Notes under the pieces: generated by a model
What the model saw: only the letters and a program-made list of their open reading frames with translations
Database searches by the model: none
What the model was told of the DNA's origin: nothing
Shown: piece by piece, positions 6,995 to 13,048 of the stretch
Position numbering within the stretch: the first letter of the stretch is position 1
Layout: the number at the start of each line of letters is the position of its first letter
From: Verrucomicrobiota bacterium
GTDB taxonomy: Bacteria; Verrucomicrobiota; Verrucomicrobiia; Limisphaerales; UBA1100
Direction: 5' to 3'
Length of the DNA: 13,048 bases
Assembly: GCA_015660155.1 (NCBI GenBank)
Contig: DQLO01000179.1
Span: 1 to 13,048, forward strand
Made by a program: the position numbers and the translations under genes

Positions 6995-7756
6995 TCAATC
7001 AAGCTCGTCAAACTGTTGTTTTTTATCAACCAACTCCCCCGACCATCCGCCTAATTCACTGCTGTTGACGATTAACTGAGCGCCTTGCCGGTGGCGCTTC
7101 TGCATTTCGTCCACCCCCATGGTCGGGCCGCCGAATGCTTTGCCGTGTTTCCTGCAGGCGATGGCGACGATTTCCCATGCTTCATCAATCGTCATCTCGC
7201 CGCTTTGGCGCAATCGCAGACCAAGGTCGCCCGGGCCGACAAAAAGAATGTCCACGCCCTCCACCGCTGCGATCGCCTCGGCGTTATGCACCGCCTCGGG
7301 CGTTTCGATTTGCACAGCGAGAAATGTTTCGCGATTGGCCCACGCAACATATTCGTCTGGGTCATGAATGAGAAAATCCGCATCCAAGCTGGCGTTGTCC
7401 AGACCACGGTCACCAATGGGCGGAAACTTGACGGCATCGACAAGCATTCGCGCCTTCTCCGGTGTGGATACGTGCGGGATCAAAATGCCGGCGGCGCCAT
7501 CCTCGAGACAGCGATAAAGCCCGGTCTTCTCCAGTGTCGGCGGACGCAGCATGATGTCGATGTCGTACAGATGCGAGAATGCCAACAGCGCTTGGATTTC
7601 CCGAATCGTCATCGCGCGATGCTCGAGGTCGAGCCAGATGCAGTCGTAACCGGCCCGTGCCGCATGACACACGTAAGCCGGGATGTAATGCCCGAGACAG
7701 CAGGTGCGAATCGGTTCGTTGTTTCGGATGCGGACGAGGGTTTTGCTTTTTCTCAT
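6995..7756 (-). CDS. HpcH/HpaI-family class II pyruvate aldolase
   Basis: A 253-residue TIM-barrel enzyme that cleaves a 4-hydroxy-2-oxo acid to pyruvate (or a relative) and an aldehyde. The known HpaI catalytic set is kept almost position for position: His46 (LDLEHR), Arg71 (MLRPP), and the metal ligands Glu151 (QIETPEA) and Asp177 (VGPGDLGL). IPHVSTPEKA (93-102) and KFPPIGDRG (110-118) are further family motifs. Relatives act on 4-hydroxy-2-oxoheptanedioate, 2-keto-3-deoxy-L-rhamnonate and 5-keto-4-deoxyglucarate. In this operon it is the best evidence that the imported compound is turned into a 2-keto-3-deoxy-type acid. Start ATG 7754-7756 lies 20 nt after the HEAT gene, with no clear Shine-Dalgarno. 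Confidence 0.92.
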   Translation of the reverse strand: MRKSKTLVRIRNNEPIRTCCLGHYIPAYVCHAARAGYDCIWLDLEHRAMTIREIQALLAFSHLYDIDIMLRPPTLEKTGLYRCLEDGAAGILIPHVSTPEKARMLVDAVKFPPIGDRGLDNASLDADFLIHDPDEYVAWANRETFLAVQIETPEAVHNAEAIAAVEGVDILFVGPGDLGLRLRQSGEMTIDEAWEIVAIACRKHGKAFGGPTMGVDEMQKRHRQGAQLIVNSSELGGWSGELVDKKQQFDELD

Positions 7757-7776
7757 GCGCGGGGAATGTGCGTCTT

Positions 7777-8631
7777 TTAGCGCGCCAACACCAGCAGGGA
7801 TTGCGCGGCGCGGATGCGAACATCGAGCGTTTCATCTTCGAGCAACTCGATGAGTTGCGGTTTCACCGAAGTCATCCGGGCGTCCCCCGAAAAGACAGCG
7901 GCAAAAACACGGATGCTCGGATTGTCTGACTCAAGGTTTCGCGTAAGCGCCATCTGCCCTTCGCGATCTCCCAGCGCAGCCAAGGCGTGTTGCAGGTCCG
8001 CCTTGGCGATGGGGTCCGGGGCATCAACCAAGCGGGAACGGATCAGGCTGCGATCTGCCTTCCCGCCGACACGGCCCAGCACCCAGGCGACGATGGTGAA
8101 TACTTTTGGGTCTTTGGCTCGCCGCATTTTTTTTTGCAGAAACGCCAGCGCCTCGGCGTCGCCCGCTTGGCCAAGCGCCGCTGCCGCCATCAGTTGCAGG
8201 TTGGTGTTCTTCGACTGGGCAAACGCAGCCCGAATGGGCTTGGCCTTGGCCGCGCCGCCGACTTTGTAAAGGCTTTCCGCTGCGTGAACGTGGCCGTAGT
8301 CATCCTCTCCTCGAAGTATGTCGAGCATGACTTCGCGCTTTTTTGTGTCGCCAGCACGGACCAACTCACGGGCCAAGCCGCAACGGCGTTGGTCATCCTT
8401 TTCGGCATTCAACCGCGAAGCCAAGCGCTCCCGCACCTCGGCGCCGTAACCGCCCAAGGTCAAGCCTTCCGCCGCGTGCATGGACGGCCAAAACTCGTCC
8501 GACACAAACCCTGCCCTCAGCACCTCAAGGCAGCGCGCCTTCGTAGGCGCATCAAGTTCCATCCGTTCATCTGCATGCAAAGTGAACGATGCCAGAAACA
8601 AAAACGAAACAACGATCCAATTTAACTTCAT
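7777..8631 (-). CDS. Secreted HEAT-repeat protein
   Basis: A 284-residue protein with a Sec signal peptide (residues 1-20, core WIVVSFLFLASF, cleavage after LHA). I chose ATG at 8629-8631, which overlaps the symporter stop (ATGA); a longer reading frame upstream only mirrors the symporter. The mature part is all helical, with repeats of about 30-35 residues such as MAAAALGQAGDAEALAFL, AWVLGRVGGKADRSLI, LQHALAALGDREGQ and IRAAQSLLVLA at the end, typical of HEAT/PBS-lyase-like scaffolds. No catalytic residues are evident; a periplasmic binding or scaffold role is likely. Nine consecutive A on the coding strand (8127-8135), encoding Gln-Lys-Lys, are a potential slippage site. Confidence 0.88.
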   Translation of the reverse strand: MKLNWIVVSFLFLASFTLHADERMELDAPTKARCLEVLRAGFVSDEFWPSMHAAEGLTLGGYGAEVRERLASRLNAEKDDQRRCGLARELVRAGDTKKREVMLDILRGEDDYGHVHAAESLYKVGGAAKAKPIRAAFAQSKNTNLQLMAAAALGQAGDAEALAFLQKKMRRAKDPKVFTIVAWVLGRVGGKADRSLIRSRLVDAPDPIAKADLQHALAALGDREGQMALTRNLESDNPSIRVFAAVFSGDARMTSVKPQLIELLEDETLDVRIRAAQSLLVLAR

Positions 8632-10136
8632 GAGTTTACTTTTCTTGGGAACAATTTGCAGGCCACCAATCCCACCGCAACACCGACGACCAAGGCGGCC
8701 GGGGAGATCCATTGAAAACTTATCGGGTCGATCAACTTTCCGCTTGGCCCGGGGATTTGCCCAAATAACTGTCCGCCAAAAGCGATCGAAACCGCAACCG
8801 TAACGCTGGCGATCACCCCGATCCAAACGCCCCGCGCGTTGGCGAAGGGCACAAACAGGGCGAAGAAAAACAGCAGAAAAATTGGAACAGTCAACAGGTT
8901 GACGGTCTTGTTGGTGACCGCCAAAAAGGTGCCGGTGATTTGGCCAACCGCTGAACTCAAGGCCAAGACGACGAGGCCAATCGCCACGGCCATCGCGCGG
9001 GCGAAGCGGATGTGTTTTTCATCGGTCTCCGGTTTGCGGCCGAAGCGTTCGAGGAAATCGCTCATCACCACTGCGGTGATGGAGTTGACGCCAGAGTCGA
9101 TGCTGGACATCGCCGCAGCAAATAATCCGGAAACAACCAAACCCGTGACCACGGGAGGCAAGTGGTGCGCGATAAAGTGGGGGAAAAGTTTGTCCGCATT
9201 GTCCTGCAACGTGACACCGGCCGGAAGCAGATCGGGGTTGGCCTGAAAAAAACCGAGCAACGCAAAGCCCACCAAGCCGAGCGTCAACCCTACGACACAA
9301 CTGACGATCAACCAGGTCGCCATGGCGCGTCGGGCCGTCGCCGCGTTCTCCGTGGCCATGTAGCGCTGCACCGACACCTGATCGCCCGCCGAAGTGCAAA
9401 CCATCCACAGAAACACCGACAGCAACGTCCCCACCAGCGTCACGCGCGTGGACGGGTCAAAACTAAAAACCGGCTGTGTATCCCAAATATCATTCTGCCA
9501 TTCCGTCGGGAACCACCCGAAGCCGCCCATCTTCCACGTCACCGTGCCGATCACCAGCAACGCGCCGGCGTAGAGCAACAACGTCTGCATTAAATCCGTG
9601 ATGACCACTGCGCGCAAACCACCCAGCGAAGTGTACGTCACCGCGAACACTCCGGTGATAGCGACAATCAACGGCACCCATTTTTCGTCCACACCCACCA
9701 TCACCGCGATGGCCTTGGCCGTCATGAAAATAAGAAGAGACATCCACACCAAACGCAGCATGAGAAACATCACCGCACCCAGCAGGCGCACAGTCACGCC
9801 GAGTTTTTTCTCCAGCAACTCATAAGCACTCGTCACTTTTTTTTGCCTCATATAAACAGGCAGAATACCGTATGACAGCGCTATAAAAATCAGCGGGTAA
9901 ACCAAATAACTGGCGAGATACACCGGCCCCTTGCCGATTGTTTCTCCGGGCAACGACAGGTAGCTGATCGTGCTCAGCAGCGTGGCGAAGAGCGACACAC
10001 CGATCAGGATCGGGTTCATCTTGCCTGACCCGATGAAATATTCCCTGGCACTCTTTTGCTGCCGCCCGAAGTGCCAGCCCAACCCGATCGTCGAGACGGC
10101 GTAAATGAAAACGATAATCCAATCAATGACAGCCAT
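8628..10136 (-). CDS. Sodium:solute symporter (SSS family)
   Basis: A 502-residue inner-membrane protein with about 13 hydrophobic segments, the usual SSS length. The N-terminus (IDWIIVFIYAVSTIGLGWHFG, then ARE-YFIGSGKMNP) and GETIGKGP near 64-71 are family features. The Na2 sodium site is recognisable: Ala341 and Ser344-Ser345 in FAAAMSSIDSGVNS match the Ala/Ser/Ser sodium ligands of vSGLT. TSLGGLRAVVITDLMQ (169-184) is the conserved middle segment. Relatives carry sugars, sialic acid, amino acids or carboxylates; the substrate cannot be read from sequence. Translation is coupled to the HEAT gene by a 4-nt overlap. Upstream, 58 nt separate it from the Tat-exported propeller gene. Confidence 0.93.
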   Translation of the reverse strand: MAVIDWIIVFIYAVSTIGLGWHFGRQQKSAREYFIGSGKMNPILIGVSLFATLLSTISYLSLPGETIGKGPVYLASYLVYPLIFIALSYGILPVYMRQKKVTSAYELLEKKLGVTVRLLGAVMFLMLRLVWMSLLIFMTAKAIAVMVGVDEKWVPLIVAITGVFAVTYTSLGGLRAVVITDLMQTLLLYAGALLVIGTVTWKMGGFGWFPTEWQNDIWDTQPVFSFDPSTRVTLVGTLLSVFLWMVCTSAGDQVSVQRYMATENAATARRAMATWLIVSCVVGLTLGLVGFALLGFFQANPDLLPAGVTLQDNADKLFPHFIAHHLPPVVTGLVVSGLFAAAMSSIDSGVNSITAVVMSDFLERFGRKPETDEKHIRFARAMAVAIGLVVLALSSAVGQITGTFLAVTNKTVNLLTVPIFLLFFFALFVPFANARGVWIGVIASVTVAVSIAFGGQLFGQIPGPSGKLIDPISFQWISPAALVVGVAVGLVACKLFPRKVNS

Positions 10137-10194
10137 GATCGCAGGCGAATGGTGGATTCAACGATTGATCGTGTCTAGGAAATTAGGCTTGGTG

Positions 10195-11466
10195 TTAATA
10201 AATCCGGTTCGGCTTCGACCAGTGAATGCGTGAGACAAACACGCTGCCGTTGCTTCCGTGCTTGTTCTCTATTGGCATAATATAATTTGGACCCCAAGTT
10301 TGCATCCACTCGGACACGGTCACCCAAGTCTCATCCGCGCTGACATGGGTAACGCCAAAGTTACCCAGTCGCGCCCCGCGTTCCGGCACAAGAATCCGCT
10401 CCGTGCGCCGAATCACACATAACCGCTTAGGATCGATCTGCGCCATGAATAACGGAGCGCGATGGCGGAAAACGTGATCATTATTCGCCCCGCGCCGGGT
10501 ATAGACGAGGAACAATCCATCGCTGTGCGTCACCCAGTGCTGTTGAGTGTTGTAGTTGCCGAGGTCCGCGCCGTCATCAAATTTCCACGACTGGATCTGC
10601 TGGTAGTTGAGTCCGTCCTTGCTGCGTGTCACATAGCCGCGCTGATCATTCCGGATGGTCAAAAAGTACTCGCCGTTAAACCGCGTCAATGAGGGTTCAT
10701 GCAATCCGCGAGTCTTGTCAGCAACCGCCAGTTCGTTGCCATGCAATTGGAAGGTAAGCTCTTTTCCATCGAACCCACAGCGAGCCACCGTAACCCGCGA
10801 ACTAATCTCAGGAGATGAAAAATAAATAGGCAGCAAAATCGTGCCATCCTCCAAGTCGTACCGTTGCACGCAACCCGCACCGGAGTTGTGAAACTTTTTG
10901 CCAGAGGGCATGGTCAACTTTTGCCACGGTGCCCATTGGCTTTTTGCAGCGTCATAAATCGAATACGTGGTGTGACGTGGGCGCAGATGGTCAACCTTCC
11001 AGTCGGGGGTGTAAACGACACTATGCCCCGTACCCAGCAGCTTCTTCGTGGCGCCGTGCCAGCGCGGCCAGAAATCGCTAACAGCGACGGGCCTTTTAAC
11101 GCGATCGATGATCTCGTGCCGCACCGCTAGGCTCTTCGACGCGGTCGGCTTGGTCCAAGTCTTGCCCAAGTCGTCGGTATGCAACACATGCATCGCCTTG
11201 AATACATCGCTGCCAGACACGTCCAGCGTGTTCATCGTCATCACGACCCGCGGTCGGCCATCTTTCCCGCCTCCCGGCACGATGCCAGCCCGCGGGTGGC
11301 ACCAACATTTCTTCCCATCATACCGCTTCGTGGGTACGTCGCGGGACAGGCGGTATGGCCCGCCCGTATCCTCGCCCCGGCCAATCGCCGGTAGGGCAAG
11401 CAGGGACACGCCACTGCAAAGCGAACCCTGAATGAAGTCGCGTCTGGATGATGTTTTTTTTGCCAA
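10195..11466 (-). CDS. Tat-exported Asp-box (sialidase/BNR-like) protein
   Basis: A 423-residue protein with a twin-arginine signal: [10 protein letters not shown] (7-16), a hydrophobic stretch, and a likely cleavage after about residue 29-31. One clear Asp box, TDDLGKTW (97-104), and strand-rich repeats suggest a five- or six-bladed propeller related to sialidases and GH43-like folds. Tat export implies folding in the cytoplasm before secretion. The start is TTG at 11464-11466: AAGGA eight bases upstream is a good ribosome site, and the Tat motif follows directly. Eight consecutive A follow two codons later. It lies 36 nt after the PhyH gene. Catalytic residues could not be assigned, so enzyme activity is uncertain. 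Confidence 0.85.
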   Translation of the reverse strand: MAKKTSSRRDFIQGSLCSGVSLLALPAIGRGEDTGGPYRLSRDVPTKRYDGKKCWCHPRAGIVPGGGKDGRPRVVMTMNTLDVSGSDVFKAMHVLHTDDLGKTWTKPTASKSLAVRHEIIDRVKRPVAVSDFWPRWHGATKKLLGTGHSVVYTPDWKVDHLRPRHTTYSIYDAAKSQWAPWQKLTMPSGKKFHNSGAGCVQRYDLEDGTILLPIYFSSPEISSRVTVARCGFDGKELTFQLHGNELAVADKTRGLHEPSLTRFNGEYFLTIRNDQRGYVTRSKDGLNYQQIQSWKFDDGADLGNYNTQQHWVTHSDGLFLVYTRRGANNDHVFRHRAPLFMAQIDPKRLCVIRRTERILVPERGARLGNFGVTHVSADETWVTVSEWMQTWGPNYIMPIENKHGSNGSVFVSRIHWSKPNRIY

Positions 11467-11502
11467 TGTGATTTTCCTTCTGATGTTAACCGTTAGCTGC
11501 CG

Positions 11503-12231
11503 TCACGCGGGGGGCGTGGCGGTCACGGCCTCGGTGTAGGCTGTTTTGAGGTTGGAGTTTGTGCATGTGTGTGCACCCGCGAAAACGAACAGCAGCCCGA
11601 GGCGCGGCTGACCCGTGGTGTTGGGGCCGGAGTGGTGGATGGTGTTGCAGTGGTGAATGGTGGCGTCGCCCGGCTCAAGCGTGGCGCGGAATTGCCCAGC
11701 CAACGACTCGGCCGGCGGCTCGGCCAGCCCAATGGAATTGCCCGGCACTCCCGATGGCCGCGTGGGCAGCACGCCCTCCCGATGCGAGCCCTTGACGAAA
11801 TAAATGGGGCCGTTCGCCACCGTCACCGCGTCGATGGCGATCCACAGCGTGAACATGTCCGGCGGCTCCACGCAAAAGTAGGCGTTGTCCTGGTGATACG
11901 GCACCGCCGAGCCCACACGCGCCGGTTTGTTAAAAGTCTCCACGCCGTGCAACACTGGCTCGCCGCCCACCAGCCGGGCCGCCAGCGCCGTGATGCCCGG
12001 GTCGTGTGCCAGCATTTTAAAAAACGCGTTATGCTGTTCCAGCCGCCACAGGTTGCGGATGGCCCGGCCATCGGCCTCGACCGTTCGCGCATCAGCGGGC
12101 TTGGAGGCAAGGTCCTCGCGGATGTACCTGTCAATCTCCGCGCGAACCTCCGCCACGCGTTCATCTGTAAAAAACCCGCGCAATCGCGCCACGCCATCAC
12201 GCTGGTAATCCCGCACCGCCTGGTCGCTCAT
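11503..12231 (-). CDS. Phytanoyl-CoA dioxygenase (PhyH)-family Fe(II)/2-oxoglutarate oxygenase
   Basis: A 242-residue cytoplasmic oxygenase predicted to hydroxylate a small molecule using O2 and 2-oxoglutarate. The iron facial triad is visible: His113 and Asp115 (YHQDNAYF) and His199 (TIHHSGPNTTGQPR), with Arg210 placed to bind 2-oxoglutarate. The N-terminal YQRDGVARLRGFF is the usual family opening. The ectoine hydroxylase signature (FHSDFETWH) is absent. It starts at ATG 12229-12231, overlapping by four bases the stop of the small secreted peptide gene. Base composition here is more GC-rich, and TTGGCCAA words are absent from this gene. Its place at the head of the operon suggests it starts modification of the imported compound; that is inference. 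Confidence 0.92.
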   Translation of the reverse strand: MSDQAVRDYQRDGVARLRGFFTDERVAEVRAEIDRYIREDLASKPADARTVEADGRAIRNLWRLEQHNAFFKMLAHDPGITALAARLVGGEPVLHGVETFNKPARVGSAVPYHQDNAYFCVEPPDMFTLWIAIDAVTVANGPIYFVKGSHREGVLPTRPSGVPGNSIGLAEPPAESLAGQFRATLEPGDATIHHCNTIHHSGPNTTGQPRLGLLFVFAGAHTCTNSNLKTAYTEAVTATPPA

Positions 12232-12380
12232 GGGTCAGCCTTCTCGAGTTCCTTCAGCAACGGCCGGGAGCCGTATTCATTCAGCGCGGCAATCAACCCA
12301 CGCTCGGCGTTGTTGCGATCAACGGCGGCCAGCGCGCTCGTCGAAACGAATAATAAAACAATCCGCGAAAGCGTTTTCAT
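12228..12380 (-). CDS. Small secreted peptide of unknown function, first gene of the leftward run
   Basis: A 50-residue product from ATG 12378-12380. Residues 1 to about 18 are a convincing Sec signal peptide (MKTLSRIVLLFVSTSALA). The mature part is only about 32 residues, charged, ending in LLKELEKADP. An upstream in-frame ATG at 12420-12422 would add 14 basic residues but spoil the signal peptide. The stop overlaps the PhyH ATG (ATGA), suggesting translational coupling. I do not recognise a family. It may be a genuine small periplasmic peptide, the surviving start of a larger deleted secreted protein, or a leader that couples translation into PhyH. Confidence 0.5.
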   Translation of the reverse strand: MKTLSRIVLLFVSTSALAAVDRNNAERGLIAALNEYGSRPLLKELEKADP

Positions 12381-12393
12381 AAAAAGACGCCGC

Positions 12394-12422
12394 ATTTCAA
12401 ACCGCCAGCGCATTCGCCGCAA
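12394..12422 (-). promoter_or_regulatory. Weak candidate promoter of the nine-gene leftward run
   Basis: On the minus strand TTGCGG (12417-12422), a 17-base spacer and TGAAAT (12394-12399) have correct spacing but poor hexamers. It lies in the only divergent gap (12381-12477) upstream of the run, so the operon promoter should be here, but this match could be chance. Confidence 0.25.
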
Positions 12423-12477
12423 GCATTTCCGCCACGCTTGCCTTCGGGACGCGTGCGCGGCAGACTCTGCTCATCCC

Positions 12478-13048
12478 ATGAGTTTTGAAATCAATTTATC
12501 AGGCAAGGACGCATTGGTCACCGGCGCTTCGCAGGGGCTTGGCGCGGCCACGGCGCGGGTGTTGCATGCCGCCGGTTGCCGCGTGGCGCTGAACCATCCC
12601 GGCTTGGAAACGACCGCCGCGGATGCCGAGGCGATTGCCGGTGAATTGAATGCCGCCCGAGCGGACAGCGCGCGGGCTGTTGCTTGCGATATCAGCGATG
12701 CTGACGCGGTGCAGGCGATGATGGCGGATTTAAAAACCGACTGGGGCGGCATCGATTTTCTCATCAACAACGCCGGTATCATTCGCGACCGCACGCTCGC
12801 CAAGATGAGCCGCGAGGAATGGCGCGCGGTGATGGACGTGAATCTCGACGGCGTTTTTTACGCGAGCAAATACGGCCTCGAGGTGATGCGCGATGGCGGC
12901 GCGATTGTCAGCCTCGGCAGCATCGCGGGCATCGTCGGTTTTTTTGGACAGGCCAACTACGCCTCCGCAAAGGCCGGCGTGATGGCGCTGATGCGCGTGC
13001 TCTCACGCGAGTGCGGAAAGCGCAACATCCGCGCCAACGCCGTCGCGC
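12478..13048 (+). CDS. FabG-like SDR, 3-oxoacyl-ACP reductase family, C-terminus outside window
   Basis: 190 codons are visible from ATG at 12478-12480; about 55 more are expected. TGASQGLG (15-22) binds the nucleotide, NNAG (97-100) is intact, and Asn122 (DVNLDG), Ser148 (LGSIAG), Tyr161 and Lys165 (YASAK) form the full SDR tetrad. IRDRTLAKM after NNAG and the FFGQANYASAKAG region are typical of FabG-type 3-ketoacyl reductases rather than sugar dehydrogenases. It is divergent from the leftward run over a 97-bp gap and may belong to a separate fatty acid or polyketide locus continuing rightward. It is GC-rich and lacks the iterated palindrome. Confidence 0.9.
   Translation, partial: MSFEINLSGKDALVTGASQGLGAATARVLHAAGCRVALNHPGLETTAADAEAIAGELNAARADSARAVACDISDADAVQAMMADLKTDWGGIDFLINNAGIIRDRTLAKMSREEWRAVMDVNLDGVFYASKYGLEVMRDGGAIVSLGSIAGIVGFFGQANYASAKAGVMALMRVLSRECGKRNIRANAVA

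Larger units (their letters stand above)
3420..8175. repeat. Iterated 10-bp palindrome CTTGGCCAAG (dispersed copies)
   Basis: The full palindrome is at 3420-3429, 3444-3453, 4359-4368, 5446-5455, 6340-6349 and 8166-8175. The 8-base core TTGGCCAA also occurs at 6323-6330 and 8940-8947. Seven-base partial matches appear at about 146, 1124, 2024, 3014, 4024, 4430, 5763 and 5935. In coding frames it is read both as Leu-Ala-Lys and as Leu-Gly-Gln, so the bias is at DNA level rather than from one peptide motif. Chance expectation for the 8-mer in this length is about 0.2. Confidence 0.8.

Noticed and set aside
8632..8826. N-terminal extension of the HEAT-protein frame
   Set aside because: It lies within the symporter gene, is Arg-rich, and a perfect signal peptide starts at the ATG at 8631.
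12438..12466. Promoter-like TTGCCT-17-CAGACT before the FabG-like gene
   Set aside because: The -10 hexamer is too poor to support, and the predicted start would leave only a few leader bases before the ATG.

Overview
The window (about 13 kb, moderately GC-rich) looks like chromosome of a free-living, probably marine or environmental PVC-group bacterium, most likely Verrucomicrobiota, less likely Planctomycetota or Lentisphaerota. This rests on the gene mix (a probable DUF1080-type secreted protein, secreted Asp-box 'sialidase-like' proteins by both Sec and Tat routes, a secreted HEAT-repeat protein, an SSS symporter, PhyH, SDR and HpaI-aldolase genes) and on generally weak Shine-Dalgarno signals. 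It is inference: there is no rRNA or other marker. I saw no tRNA, rRNA or CRISPR array.

Layout. 1-221: start of a secreted protein read leftward, with an in-frame tandem repeat in its signal peptide and a good sigma70-like promoter. 304-1022: a complete IS1595-family insertion sequence with perfect 23-bp ends and an 8-bp target duplication, whose transposase is frameshifted. 1117-1797: a FadR/FCD-type GntR regulator, divergent from a rightward pair, a secreted Asp-box beta-propeller (1962-3104) and an M24 metallopeptidase (3127-4227). Converging on these, with 2 bp between the facing stop codons, is one leftward run of nine tightly packed genes from 12380 to 4230. In transcription order: small secreted peptide, PhyH oxygenase, Tat-exported Asp-box protein, SSS sodium symporter, secreted HEAT protein, HpcH/HpaI aldolase, SDR, AstE/AspA-type deacylase and a threonine-synthase-like PLP enzyme. 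Three junctions in the run are 4-nt ATGA overlaps and one has no spacer. At 12478 a divergent FabG-like SDR begins and runs off the window.

How it may work together (inference). It reads as a regulated catabolic island: secreted propellers act on or bind an extracellular glycan or conjugate, the Na+ symporter imports a small product, and PhyH, SDR, class II pyruvate aldolase, zinc deacylase, M24 hydrolase and PLP lyase/synthase process it. Canonical sialic acid genes (NanA, NanE, NanK) are absent. The family roster also resembles that of ectoine utilisation, but key residues argue against a literal ectoine pathway. The substrate is unknown and this combination is the best candidate for an undescribed pathway.

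A second genome-level signal is a short palindrome, TTGGCCAA (usually CTTGGCCAAG), present eight times between 3.4 and 8.9 kb in different reading frames. This is far above chance and resembles a highly iterated palindrome.
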